64,000 nucleotides of DNA from Auritidibacter sp. Marseille-P8566 (lineage in GTDB: Bacteria > Actinomycetota > Actinomycetes > Actinomycetales > Microbacteriaceae), in contig CAMDEE010000001.1 in assembly GCA_945895375.1 (NCBI GenBank), positions 124,001-188,000 on the forward strand, read 5' to 3'. The position numbers and the translations under genes were made by a program. Shown piece after piece: positions 29,312 to 38,122 of this stretch; positions within the stretch are counted from its first letter, which is position 1; the number at the start of each line of letters is the position of its first letter. The notes below the pieces were generated by a model. That model did no database searches. It had not been told where the DNA came from and saw nothing but the letters and a program-made list of their open reading frames with translations.

Positions 29312-29509
29312 TTGAGTCAAAAAAACCAAGTGAATGAGACCTCAGAATTTGAAGCTGAACGCACCTGTATAGCAAAAAGAACAGTTGTCAGGGGCCTCGG
29401 GTACCCTAACGGTAGAGAAGAAGTTAGCCCAGATCCCGTGGGTTGGCAACCAAATTTCGAAGAAATAACCATGATTGAGAAGCAGGTTTCACGTGAAACA
29501 TCCAGATGA
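29312..29509 (+). CDS. Possible small protein overlapping the start of parA
   Basis: A TTG at 29312 preceded by AGGGAG at 29301-29306 opens a 65-codon frame ending TCCAGATGA at 29509. It reads through the second parS site and overlaps the first codons of parA by 35 bases. The product is hydrophilic and matches no family I know. It could be a real leader peptide that couples to parA, or just the untranslated leader of parA. The good ribosome site is its main support. Confidence 0.3.
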   Translation: MSQKNQVNETSEFEAERTCIAKRTVVRGLGYPNGREEVSPDPVGWQPNFEEITMIEKQVSRETSR

Positions 29510-30404
29510 ATTTGGCTTAGCAGGTGGCTTTAAAGACGCACCCCTAGCCCAAGAGATCAGCGACAACAGTAGACGAATGTCTCTCGTGAGGAATGCTGTT
29601 GTATCTCGTCCAGAGTCAACTCGAATCATTACTGTTTCGAACCAAAAGGGAGGCGTTGGCAAGACAACGACCGCTGTAAACCTTGCCGTCGCCTTGGCTG
29701 AGAAGGGCATGGAAGTGCTCGTAATCGATCTAGATCCTCAGGGAAATGCATCCACCGCTCTAGGAATTGAGCACAGAATTGGAGTCAAATCTATTTATGA
29801 GGTCATTACCGCGAACATGCTTCTTTCGGAGGTCATTCAGGTTAGCCCAGAGTCTCCGAGAGTTCGCTGCGTGCCAGCAACTATCGATCTAGCTACTGCC
29901 GAATTGGATCTAGTTTCTCTCCTAGCGCGAGAATACCGACTTCGTAACGCCCTGGCTGAATACATGTCAACCACAACAATAAAGCCGGACTATGTCTTCA
30001 TTGACTGCCCGCCAAGTCTGGGCCTTCTAACCGTGAACGCATTCACAGCAGCAACCGAGGTACTGATTCCTATCCAGTGTGAGTACTACGCGCTAGAGGG
30101 ACTTAGCCAGCTAAAGAGAAGCATTGACATGATTAGGGGGGCTTTGAACCCTAATCTTTCTCTCTCAACAATCTTGCTGACCATGTATGACTCAAGAACC
30201 AAGCTAAACCAGGCAGTAGTGGATGATGTTCGCACACATTTCCCAACCCAGACCTTGCAAACCCTTATTCCCCGTCAGATTGGTGTTGCTGAAGCACCTA
30301 GCTACGGACAAACAGTCATAAATTACGACCGCAGCTCAAATGGAGCAATTTCATACATGGAAGCTGCCTTGGAGATCGCAAACAGAGGAGCAACGCATGG
30401 CTGA
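29475..30404 (+). CDS. parA: Chromosome partitioning ATPase ParA (Soj)
   Basis: A roughly 309-residue ATPase. The deviant Walker A SNQKGGVGKTTTAVNLA gives nucleotide-dependent dimerisation, and FIDCPPSLGLLTVNA is the Walker B region. It works with ParB and parS to segregate the origin. The start is uncertain: TTG at 29475 or GTG at 29490, the latter inside the parS palindrome. The first 40 residues before ESTRIITVSNQKGG are the variable N-terminal tail known in actinobacterial ParA. The parB ATG lies eight bases before the stop. Confidence 0.95.
   Translation: MRSRFHVKHPDEFGLAGGFKDAPLAQEISDNSRRMSLVRNAVVSRPESTRIITVSNQKGGVGKTTTAVNLAVALAEKGMEVLVIDLDPQGNASTALGIEHRIGVKSIYEVITANMLLSEVIQVSPESPRVRCVPATIDLATAELDLVSLLAREYRLRNALAEYMSTTTIKPDYVFIDCPPSLGLLTVNAFTAATEVLIPIQCEYYALEGLSQLKRSIDMIRGALNPNLSLSTILLTMYDSRTKLNQAVVDDVRTHFPTQTLQTLIPRQIGVAEAPSYGQTVINYDRSSNGAISYMEAALEIANRGATHG
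29486..29499. promoter_or_regulatory. parS: parS site 2, inside the parA start region
   Basis: GTTTCACGTGAAAC, perfect palindrome. It lies within the first codons of the parA frame, so ParB binding could also affect parA expression. Confidence 0.95.
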
Positions 30405-31353
30405 GAAAAAAGGTGGACTAGGTAGGGGAATAGGCGCTCTAATTCCAGAAGTGTCCAACACCGGAGATCGCATGGAGAGACCTGCAGATGGTAATCCCAT
30501 CAGCGTATTTTTCGGAGGCTCTTCAAACGCCCCAGTTGATTTGCTTCCAGTGCCGGGTGCAACTTTTGGATATCTAAACATTGATGACATCACCCCAAAC
30601 GCAAAGCAACCTAGAACCAATTTCGATCCAGACGACTTCGCTGAGCTTGTTGGAAGTATTAGTGAGTTTGGTGTTCTACAGCCAATCTCTGTTCGTTCAC
30701 TAGGTAAACAAAATGGAATAAACAAGTATGAACTGATTATGGGAGAGCGCCGACTCAGAGCGTCTAAGGCTGCTGGACTAACCCAGATCCCTGCCGTAAT
30801 TAGAGAAACTGGCGACGAGAATATGCTTCGAGACGCCCTTCTTGAGAATCTCCACAGAAGTGATCTCAACGCAATCGAAGAAGCTAGCGCTTATCAACAA
30901 CTTCTCGAGGAGTACGGGTGCACTCAGGATCAATTGGCTGAGAAATTATCCAGGTCTCGCCCTCAAATCACTAACACTTTGAGGCTCCTGAGGCTTCCTA
31001 CAGCTCTTCAGTCAAAAGTGGCAGCCGGTGTCTTGAGTGCGGGTCACGCCAGGGCCATTCTTTCTGTCGAAGATCCAGAACGAATGGTAGAACTCGCAAA
31101 CAAGGTTGTGAATCTAGGCCTATCTGTTCGTGCGACCGAGGAACTAGTCAAAAAGCCAGGACAGAAAGCAAAAATCAGACAGGGGAGTAAGCAGCAAGCC
31201 CTCAAAGCGCTCGCGGACACACTTTCAGACAAGTTGAACACTTCAGTGAGAATCAAATTGGGTCTTCGCAAGGGCACAATTGAGATCGACTTCGCCAGTG
31301 TAGACGACATGAAGAGAATTTTGACCGAGCTAGGGCAAAAGACCAAGTTCTAG
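30397..31353 (+). CDS. parB: Chromosome partitioning protein ParB
   Basis: A 318-residue CTP-dependent clamp that binds parS and spreads. The start MAEKKGGLGRGIGALIPE is the usual ParA-contacting N-terminus, after an AGAGGAG ribosome site. GERRLRASKAAGL is the CTP-binding box motif and RSRPQITNTLRLLRLP the helix-turn-helix. The C-terminal dimer domain ends in ELGQKTKF. A frame extending upstream exists, but this ATG fits the family. Five DnaA-like boxes lie just after the stop. Confidence 0.97.
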   Translation: MAEKKGGLGRGIGALIPEVSNTGDRMERPADGNPISVFFGGSSNAPVDLLPVPGATFGYLNIDDITPNAKQPRTNFDPDDFAELVGSISEFGVLQPISVRSLGKQNGINKYELIMGERRLRASKAAGLTQIPAVIRETGDENMLRDALLENLHRSDLNAIEEASAYQQLLEEYGCTQDQLAEKLSRSRPQITNTLRLLRLPTALQSKVAAGVLSAGHARAILSVEDPERMVELANKVVNLGLSVRATEELVKKPGQKAKIRQGSKQQALKALADTLSDKLNTSVRIKLGLRKGTIEIDFASVDDMKRILTELGQKTKF

Positions 31354-31355
31354 AG

Positions 31356-31437
31356 TTATCCACAATTTTATAAACAGAGTTTTCCACAGGATTATCCACA
31401 AACTTTTCCACATTTTCCTTGCGGAGCCTGTGGATAA
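31356..31437. promoter_or_regulatory. Cluster of DnaA boxes between parB and the aminotransferase gene
   Basis: Perfect boxes are TTATCCACA at 31356-31364 and 31392-31400, and TGTGGATAA at 31429-31437. TTTTCCACA variants lie at 31380-31388 and 31404-31412. All are in an 88-bp gap between two convergent stop codons, so promoter control is unlikely. Confidence 0.75.
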
Positions 31438-31441
31438 CTGG

Positions 31442-32656
31442 CTATGTGACCAGCTCTAACTCAGCTGAAATAGTTTTAGCCAATCGCTCGACCCCAACTT
31501 TAATGTTTTCAGGAGTTGGATAAGAGTAAGAGATCCTTAAGAACTCCTGACCTGTTCCATTTCCGTAGAACGCTGTGCCAGGCGTGTAAGCAACCAAGTT
31601 CTCAACGGCTTTTGGAAGCATTTTCTTTGAATCCACGCCTTCTGGCAGATCTACCCATAGGTAAAAGCCGCCACCAGGCTTGGTTGTCTTTAGATTTGGA
31701 AGGTATTCATTCATCGCAGACAGTGCAGCGTCTCTTCTGAGTCTGTATTCGTCGCGAAACACAGATATTTGAGCCTTCCAGTCGTTTGTACTGAGGTATT
31801 CACTAATCATCATTTGGGAAAACGCACTTGGACAAAGCACAGCTGACTCATTAGCCAAGACCAGTTTGTCTTTGATCGAAGGCGGTGCCAGCACATAGCC
31901 AACTCGGAATCCCGGGACCAAAATCTTTGAGAACGAGCCCAGGTAAATAACCCCATCCTCATCTAGAGAGCGAAGGGCTTCTGGCGCTTTCTCCTCAAAG
32001 TAGAGAAGACCGTAAACGTTGTCTTCCAAAACCAGGATTCGATTCCTTCGACAAATTTCTAGAATCTGTGCTCGTCTTTCAGCAGCTAAGGTCACACCAC
32101 TTGGGTTAGCAAAGTTAGGAACGAGGTAAAGGAACTTTATGTTTTTGCCTGCTGCTTGAACACGTTTGATTGTTTGTGCCAATGCTTCGGGGGAGATTCC
32201 ATTGTCATCCGTGTATACATGTTCAATGTGTGCTTGCCTCGCTCTAAAAACACCCAAGGCTCCAACATAACTTGGGCCTTCAGCAAGAACCACATCACCT
32301 GGATCTAGAAACAGAGAAGAAACCAAATCAAGTCCGTGCTGAGAACCAGTTGTCACAACGATGTTGTCTATGTCACTCTTAATTCCCTCAAGAGCCATGA
32401 TCTCCTGAATGTGTTCACGAAGTTTAGGGTCACCCTGACCACCTGAGTATTGCAATGCAACAGCAGACCTGTCTGACATCAGTGACTGGAAACTCTCAAT
32501 CATTCTCTCTTTAGGAAGAGCAGGAACGAACGGCATTCCACCAGCAAGAGATACTACCTCGGGTCTTGAGACGACCGCGAACAACGCTCGAACTTCAGAG
32601 GCGGATAAACCATTAGCTCTGGATGCGTATCTGTCGGACCATAGATCTTTAGTCAT
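31442..32656 (-). CDS. PLP-dependent class I/II aminotransferase (MocR/LysN-like fold)
   Basis: A 404-residue fold-type I enzyme. GSFSKILVPGFRVGYVLAP holds the PLP lysine. NFANPSGV and the N-terminal VVSLAGGMPF pattern recall the 2-aminoadipate/valine-pyruvate group related to MocR regulators, but without the GntR DNA-binding domain. The substrate is not predictable. It is transcribed towards parB; the DnaA boxes separate the two stops. Upstream is a parS-like half site (32670-32683) and the trxA terminator. Confidence 0.88.
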   Translation of the reverse strand: MTKDLWSDRYASRANGLSASEVRALFAVVSRPEVVSLAGGMPFVPALPKERMIESFQSLMSDRSAVALQYSGGQGDPKLREHIQEIMALEGIKSDIDNIVVTTGSQHGLDLVSSLFLDPGDVVLAEGPSYVGALGVFRARQAHIEHVYTDDNGISPEALAQTIKRVQAAGKNIKFLYLVPNFANPSGVTLAAERRAQILEICRRNRILVLEDNVYGLLYFEEKAPEALRSLDEDGVIYLGSFSKILVPGFRVGYVLAPPSIKDKLVLANESAVLCPSAFSQMMISEYLSTNDWKAQISVFRDEYRLRRDAALSAMNEYLPNLKTTKPGGGFYLWVDLPEGVDSKKMLPKAVENLVAYTPGTAFYGNGTGQEFLRISYSYPTPENIKVGVERLAKTISAELELVT

Positions 32657-32696
32657 TGTTGCCTTCTTCGTTAATCGTGAAACATTTACTTAAAAG

Positions 32697-32732
32697 AAAA
32701 CGGCCACGGTGCATAGGCACCGTAGCCGTTTA
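32697..32732 (-). terminator. Terminator after trxA
   Basis: On the minus strand AAACGGCTACGGTGC pairs with GCACCGTGGCCGTTT (one mismatch) and is followed by TCTTTTAAG. It ends the trxB-trxA transcript. Confidence 0.88.
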
Positions 32733-32745
32733 ACTTAGAACTAAC

Positions 32746-33069
32746 TTAGTTGATGAATGCGCTCAAGTCTGCCAATAGAGCTGGCTTTGGCTTTGCGCCA
32801 ATAATTGACTTAACCACTTCTCCACCCTGGAACACCTGCATCGCAGGGATTGAGGTGATTCCGTACTGCTGAGCCAATGCTGGCTCTTCGTCAACGTTCA
32901 CCTTCACGATGGTGATCTTGTCAGCGTGCTCGCCAGCAATCTCATCAAGGATTGGTGAAACCATGCGACATGGGCCACACCATTCGGCCCAGAAATCTAC
33001 TAGAACTGGCTTTTCTGATGAAAGAACATCAGCTTGGAAAGTCGCAGTTGTTACGTTTTTTGCTCCCAT
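32746..33069 (-). CDS. trxA: Thioredoxin
   Basis: A 107-residue thioredoxin with the redox motif WCGPC (about 31-35) in FWAEWCGPCRMVSP and the conserved cis-proline in TSIPAMQVF. It reduces cytosolic disulfides and is itself reduced by TrxB, encoded 22 bp upstream. A GGAGTAATC ribosome region precedes the ATG. The trxB-trxA pairing near the origin is common in Gram-positive bacteria. Confidence 0.97.
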   Translation of the reverse strand: MGAKNVTTATFQADVLSSEKPVLVDFWAEWCGPCRMVSPILDEIAGEHADKITIVKVNVDEEPALAQQYGITSIPAMQVFQGGEVVKSIIGAKPKPALLADLSAFIN

Positions 33070-33091
33070 GATTACTCCTTAATAGTCAACT

Positions 33092-34027
33092 CTATTTTAG
33101 GTTGCTTAGGTAGTGTTCTGCGTCTAATGCCGCGACACAACCAGAACCTGCTGCGGTAATTGCCTGACGATAAGTCGGATCGATAACATCTCCGGCAGCA
33201 AATACTCCAGGCAAGCTCGTCTTTGATGAACGACCATCAACTTGAATGAACTTGTCTGAAGTCAGTGTGACCTGATCTTCAACCAACCAAACGCGAGGGT
33301 CATTACCAATTGCGATGAAGAGACCATCTAGTTCAAGTGTGTTCTGTGTTCCATCAACCAAGTTGGTTGTCTTGATACCAGTAAGTTTTCCTTCACCGAG
33401 AAGTTCGCTTACTTCTGTGTTCCAAATAACTTCAATCTTTGGATTGTTCATGGCACGTTCTTGCATAATCTTCGACGCCTTGAATGAGTCACGACGGTGA
33501 ATGAGATATACCTTGCTAGCAAAGCGAGTTAGGAATGTTGCCTCTTCCATTGCAGAGTCTCCACCACCAACAACAGCGATTACCTTTTCTCTAAAGAAGA
33601 AACCATCACAGGTAGCACACCAAGAAATTCCGTAACCACTAAGTTCTTTTTCTCTAGGCAAACCAAGTTCACGATATGCAGCTCCGGTTGCCAGAATTAC
33701 TGTTTTTGCTTCAAAGGTCTTTCCGCCACCGGTCTTAACAATCTTTATGTCACCTTTTAGATCCACTTCAATTACGTCATCAAGCAATACTTCGGTGCCG
33801 AAGCGTTCTGCTTGAGCTCTGAAGGCATCCATAAGTTCTGGACCTTGAAGACCAGCTGGGAAGCCGGGGTAGTTCTCAACCTCAGTTGTCTTCATTAGCT
33901 CACCACCGGCTTCAACAGAAGAAGCGATTAGCAGGGGATTCAACCCAGCACGACCGGCATAGATTCCTGCGGTGTATCCAGCTGGACCAGAACCGATGAT
34001 GATTACTTCGTACAATTTATACTCCAA
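33092..34027 (-). CDS. trxB: Thioredoxin reductase
   Basis: A 311-residue NADPH-dependent flavoprotein. The FAD motif is IIGSGPAGYTAGIYAGRA, the redox-active pair is CATC in SWCATCDGFFF, and the NADPH motif is VVGGGDSAMEEA. FAAGDV near the C-terminus completes the FAD site. It reduces the thioredoxin encoded next. A frame starting MEYKLYEVIIIG is used; MYEVIIIG-type starts are usual, so the first few residues are uncertain. Confidence 0.97.
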   Translation of the reverse strand: MEYKLYEVIIIGSGPAGYTAGIYAGRAGLNPLLIASSVEAGGELMKTTEVENYPGFPAGLQGPELMDAFRAQAERFGTEVLLDDVIEVDLKGDIKIVKTGGGKTFEAKTVILATGAAYRELGLPREKELSGYGISWCATCDGFFFREKVIAVVGGGDSAMEEATFLTRFASKVYLIHRRDSFKASKIMQERAMNNPKIEVIWNTEVSELLGEGKLTGIKTTNLVDGTQNTLELDGLFIAIGNDPRVWLVEDQVTLTSDKFIQVDGRSSKTSLPGVFAAGDVIDPTYRQAITAAGSGCVAALDAEHYLSNLK

Positions 34028-34075
34028 AACATTGATGAAAGGGGAAGCGGGTAAGGCTAGTTTATCTCTGCAACA

Positions 34076-35713
34076 TTAACGACGTAGCAGGCGTACTACT
34101 GGCGCTAACAGAATGCTCACTTCTTGAACCTTCAGTAACTTCAGAACAGCGATGTAGACGATAGCGATTTCAAAGCCAACTGTTAGACAGGTCAGCACAG
34201 ACGAGATAACTGTTTGAACAGCGAAGGCACCAGCACCAACTCCACCCATAGCCTGCAACAGCCCGTAACCTGAAGCACCGGCAACCAGAGCCGCTCCAAC
34301 AAACTTGGCTGTCACGATTGAGAGCTCTCCGTGGCCTAGGGCACCGAACTTTCGTTTGAAAAGAATGAAGGCAAGACCTGACTGAACCAAAATGCTTCCA
34401 CTAGTCACAAGAGATAGACCGACAACCATCCATAGGTCTTCAACGTAAATCCCAACAATAAGAGACCCAACGATATTTACACCAACTTGAATCACAGTGA
34501 AGATAAAAGGTGTTCTCGTGTCTTCTAAAGAATAGAAAGCACGTTGAATCATAAAGACATAGCTAAACGGCAATAAGCCAACAACCATTGCGATCACAAC
34601 ATTTCCCAAAGCGATAGCACTAGGTAGCTCACCAACAAATACACGTGAAACCGGGTACGCCAAAACAATGAGAGCGGTTGTTGCTAAGACGCTAATCATT
34701 GCGATGGTTCGAAGACCATCAACTAGATCTTTCTTTAGTTCCTCAAACTTCTTCTCCATCGCGTGGATGGACATTCGGGTGAAGTATGCAGTTGCGATAG
34801 AAACAGTTGCAACTGAATGAGGAAGCATGAAGATTAACCAGGCAACGCTCATAGCCGCAACAGATGCAATCGCAACAGAATCATCAACTAAAAACTCTCT
34901 ACCCTCAATAGCGCTGGAGGCAACAGCGGTTTGAACAATGCCACCGATCTGGGTAACGATTAACATTCCTAATGTCCAGGAGGCAGTTTTCATGGCTGGC
35001 CCAAGTCCAACCCCACGCCAAGAGAAGTTCAGCTTGAAACTCAAACCCATCTTCTTCCAGAACACAAAAAGAATTAGTGCCTGAAACGCAACTCCCATAG
35101 TTGCCGATCCTGCTAGCCAAGCAATCTGGGCTTGTGTCCAATCAGCAACACTCTGTTGACCGGTTGGGTCTAATCCGAATTGCCAGATGAAGGCACCCAT
35201 ACCAACGATTGCGACAATGTTGTTTAGAACCGGAGCCCACATATATGGCCCGAACTTGCTCTTAGCGTTTAGAACTTCACCAAGCATCGAGTAAAGACCA
35301 TAGAAGAACAGCTGAGGTAAACACCAGTATGCGAAAGCAGTTGCTAAAACTAACTGATCTGCTTCCCAACCACTTGTGTATAGAGATACAAGTAGTGGAG
35401 CACTGATGGTAGTCAGAATCGTAATGGAACCGAAGGTAACAATTGCAATGGTTAGCAATCGACCAATGTATGCCTTGCCACCATCTAGGTGTGCTCTAGC
35501 TCTAACAATTTGTGGCACTAGAACAGCGTTTAGAACACCACCAGCGATGATTGCGTAAACGTTGTTTGGTAACTGATTAGCAACTCCGAAAGCATCGGCT
35601 GCGTTGGTGGTAACACCAATGGTTGCTGCTAGCAGAATTGCTCTAAGGATGCCTAAGAATCTTGAGAACACAGTTCCACTTGCCATGATCAAAGAGGAGC
35701 GAACAATACTCAT
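34076..35713 (-). CDS. murJ: Lipid II flippase MurJ (MviN)
   Basis: A 545-residue polytopic protein with about 14 helices. The N-terminal SSLIMASGTVFSRFLGILRAILLA is the MurJ signature. It flips lipid II across the membrane for wall synthesis. Mycobacterial MurJ carries a long C-terminal kinase-like and sugar-binding extension; that is missing here. It overlaps the preceding small secreted protein gene by four bases, and the locus with trxB, NUDIX and CCA enzyme is typical for actinobacteria. Confidence 0.94.
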   Translation of the reverse strand: MSIVRSSLIMASGTVFSRFLGILRAILLAATIGVTTNAADAFGVANQLPNNVYAIIAGGVLNAVLVPQIVRARAHLDGGKAYIGRLLTIAIVTFGSITILTTISAPLLVSLYTSGWEADQLVLATAFAYWCLPQLFFYGLYSMLGEVLNAKSKFGPYMWAPVLNNIVAIVGMGAFIWQFGLDPTGQQSVADWTQAQIAWLAGSATMGVAFQALILFVFWKKMGLSFKLNFSWRGVGLGPAMKTASWTLGMLIVTQIGGIVQTAVASSAIEGREFLVDDSVAIASVAAMSVAWLIFMLPHSVATVSIATAYFTRMSIHAMEKKFEELKKDLVDGLRTIAMISVLATTALIVLAYPVSRVFVGELPSAIALGNVVIAMVVGLLPFSYVFMIQRAFYSLEDTRTPFIFTVIQVGVNIVGSLIVGIYVEDLWMVVGLSLVTSGSILVQSGLAFILFKRKFGALGHGELSIVTAKFVGAALVAGASGYGLLQAMGGVGAGAFAVQTVISSVLTCLTVGFEIAIVYIAVLKLLKVQEVSILLAPVVRLLRR

Positions 35714-36198
35714 GCTTGCTCTCCTGTGATACCTCTTCGCTTCATACGAATGACACCCAGTACCAGAAGCACTGCAATTAGAGCACCAAACACAATAATG
35801 ATGAACACTTCAATATCTGGATTAACGGTTAGTTTCATCTCAACTGTTTCGCCAACTCTAATGTCGTTGAAAGTAGTAACCCAAACATTTAGCTTGTATT
35901 CACCACCGGAGAGAATGCTGATTGGAATCAATGCGTCTTTTCTGGAGTTGGCAGGAATAGTTAGAGAAACATAATTCTGAACAGTAACCGCTGGATCCGG
36001 GGCACTGGCATGAACACGAATCTTTACCTGGCGGTCATAATTATTTTGAATCGAGACTGGAACTTTGCTCTCACGTGAAACTATGTTGATGTTTGATCCT
36101 GTGACAACGAATACTTGAGCAGGAGGAAGAGCTGCTTGAACAGGTGTTGCTACTGCTATTAAAACTAAAACAGCTAAAGCTTTCAAGAACTTACTCAT
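35710..36198 (-). CDS. Secreted membrane-anchored protein, DUF6049-like remnant
   Basis: A 162-residue protein with a signal peptide (MSKFLKALAVLVLIAVATPVQAA), a beta-rich extracellular domain of about 105 residues, and a C-terminal membrane helix (about 130-150) followed by RMKRRGI. In other actinobacteria the gene between the NUDIX and murJ genes encodes a DUF6049 protein of about 700 residues. The size and ending here look like only its last domain (inference). The ATG at 36198 overlaps the NUDIX stop (ATGA), and the end overlaps murJ, so all three are coupled. An in-frame ATG at 36213 is less likely. Confidence 0.75.
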   Translation of the reverse strand: MSKFLKALAVLVLIAVATPVQAALPPAQVFVVTGSNINIVSRESKVPVSIQNNYDRQVKIRVHASAPDPAVTVQNYVSLTIPANSRKDALIPISILSGGEYKLNVWVTTFNDIRVGETVEMKLTVNPDIEVFIIIVFGALIAVLLVLGVIRMKRRGITGEQA

Positions 36199-36647
36199 TG
36201 ATTTGAAACCCACTCCTGAACGATGAGAGCTAGTCTTCTTTCGTTCTCGTGAGCTAGTTCGGCATGTAGCAGCTCAGCGTTGACCCATCTGATATCCACT
36301 GCCTCTTGATCTGGGTCATTTTCAATAGTTAGTTCTCCACCGGTTTGCTTCATTAAGAAGTGGTGAACAGTTTTACTGATGATTGAAGTTGGGGTCGAGA
36401 ACTCGTAGTGAATTGAACCCAGAGATTCAATGATTACTGCTTCTAAACCAGTCTCCTCAGCAATCTCTCTAAGTGCTGCTTGCTCAATGGTTTCGTCACC
36501 CTCAAGGTGCCCCTTAGGAACACACCAGTCAATGCGACCGCCACGGTTGCGTCGTCCAATGACGGCGATCCGGGGAGACCCATCAGCAGCTAAAACAAAT
36601 CCCCCGGCTGAAGTCTCCTCGACACGAGGTTTCTGTCGAGAGTTCAT
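36195..36647 (-). CDS. NUDIX hydrolase
   Basis: A 150-residue pyrophosphohydrolase. The NUDIX box is complete: GHLEGDETIEQAALREIAEETGL split here as G-x5-E-x7-REIxEExG. The start region ETSAGGFVLAADG fits. The substrate, a nucleoside diphosphate derivative, is unknown. Relatives next to the CCA-adding enzyme and murJ are standard in actinobacteria. The end overlaps the following secreted protein gene. Confidence 0.92.
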   Translation of the reverse strand: MNSRQKPRVEETSAGGFVLAADGSPRIAVIGRRNRGGRIDWCVPKGHLEGDETIEQAALREIAEETGLEAVIIESLGSIHYEFSTPTSIISKTVHHFLMKQTGGELTIENDPDQEAVDIRWVNAELLHAELAHENERRLALIVQEWVSNQ

Positions 36648-36691
36648 TGCTTTAGCCTAATGCGAGGCATTTGTTGGGCATACTTAAATCC

Positions 36692-38110
36692 ATGCGAACT
36701 GTTGCCGAGGCGTTAGCAAATTTACAGCGGATATCTGAGACTCCGCTACTTAGCAAACTCGGCAAACTCTTTACTGAGGCTGGTTTTGAGCTGGCATTGG
36801 TCGGGGGACCGGTTAGAGATGCTTTCCTAGGCAGAATCACCAATGACCTAGATTTCACCACCTCGGCAAACCCAGATCAAATACTTGAAGTCCTCAAAGG
36901 CCACGTTGATGCTCAGTGGGATGTTGGCCGCGAGTTCGGCACCATCGGTGCTCGCATCGGTGATGACACTGTTGAAATAACCACCTACCGTGCTGATTCA
37001 TATGACTCAGAATCCAGAAAGCCAGTAGTCGCTTTCGGTAAGAACCTTGAGGATGACCTCTTTAGACGAGACTTCACCGTTAACTCAATGGCTTTGAGAT
37101 TGCCTGAAGGCGTATTTGTTGACCCATTCAATGGACTAACTGACCTCATTGATGGAGTGATTAGAACCCCAGGCAAACCAGAAGACAGTTTCTCTGATGA
37201 CCCGCTTCGAATCATGAGAGCAGCAAGGTTTGCATCCCAGCTCGGTTTTATGGTTCACGAGGACACTTTCAGAGCAATGAAGGCTATGGCTGATCGCATT
37301 GAAATAGTCTCAGCCGAAAGAATCCAGGTTGAAATCTCAAAGCTAATCCTTGGAGCTAATCCGAGAGAGGGTCTTGAGGTTCTGATTGATTCAGGAATAG
37401 CCGATATCGTCTTCCCTGAACTTCCCTCTCTAAAACTAGAAATAGATGAGCATCACCACCACAAAGATGTTTATGAACACACTCTTACTGTGTTGGAGCA
37501 GGCAATTGGCTATGAGGCTGAGTATGGCCTTGAGCAGGATTTGGTTCTAAGACTTGCTGCCCTAATGCACGATATCGGTAAGCCACTAACTAGAAAGCTT
37601 GAACCCGGAGGCGGAGTCACCTTCCACCACCACGATGTTGTTGGAGCAAAGTTGGCTACCAAAAGACTAAGAGCTTTGAGATATGACAATGACACTATCA
37701 AGGGGGTAGCTCGCCTTGTTGAACTGCACCTAAGGTTCTTTGGCTATAGCGATCAAGCTTGGGGAGATTCAGCCATCAGACGCTATGTCCGAGATGCTGA
37801 TGACCAACTAACTCGCCTGCACGTTCTAACTAGAGCGGATGTGACTACTAGAAACCAGAAGAAGGCCGACCGTCTTTCCCATGCCTATGACGATCTGGAG
37901 CAGCGAATAGCTGTCCTATCTGAGCAAGAACAGCTAAAGGCAATCAGGCCTGACCTATCTGGCGAACAGATCATGGAGATACTGGATTTGAAGCCAAGCC
38001 CTGAAGTTGGAGCAGCCTATAAATACATGCTCGATCTTCGTCTTGATGAGGGACCACTTGAATATGAAGAAGCAAAGATTCGCTTGCTTGCATGGTGGCA
38101 ATCAAGGTAG
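36692..38110 (+). CDS. cca: CCA-adding tRNA nucleotidyltransferase
   Basis: A 472-residue enzyme that builds or repairs tRNA 3' CCA ends, needed here because tRNA-Ala lacks an encoded CCA. The class II polymerase motif is LVGGPVRDAFLGR followed by DLDFTT, whose two aspartates bind metal. An HD domain (AALMHDIGKP) follows in the C-terminal half. I use the ATG at 36692, which matches the usual N-terminus; the frame extends 21 bases further up. No ribosome site is visible. Confidence 0.93.
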   Translation: MRTVAEALANLQRISETPLLSKLGKLFTEAGFELALVGGPVRDAFLGRITNDLDFTTSANPDQILEVLKGHVDAQWDVGREFGTIGARIGDDTVEITTYRADSYDSESRKPVVAFGKNLEDDLFRRDFTVNSMALRLPEGVFVDPFNGLTDLIDGVIRTPGKPEDSFSDDPLRIMRAARFASQLGFMVHEDTFRAMKAMADRIEIVSAERIQVEISKLILGANPREGLEVLIDSGIADIVFPELPSLKLEIDEHHHHKDVYEHTLTVLEQAIGYEAEYGLEQDLVLRLAALMHDIGKPLTRKLEPGGGVTFHHHDVVGAKLATKRLRALRYDNDTIKGVARLVELHLRFFGYSDQAWGDSAIRRYVRDADDQLTRLHVLTRADVTTRNQKKADRLSHAYDDLEQRIAVLSEQEQLKAIRPDLSGEQIMEILDLKPSPEVGAAYKYMLDLRLDEGPLEYEEAKIRLLAWWQSR

Positions 38111-38122
38111 AGTAGTGAAGTT

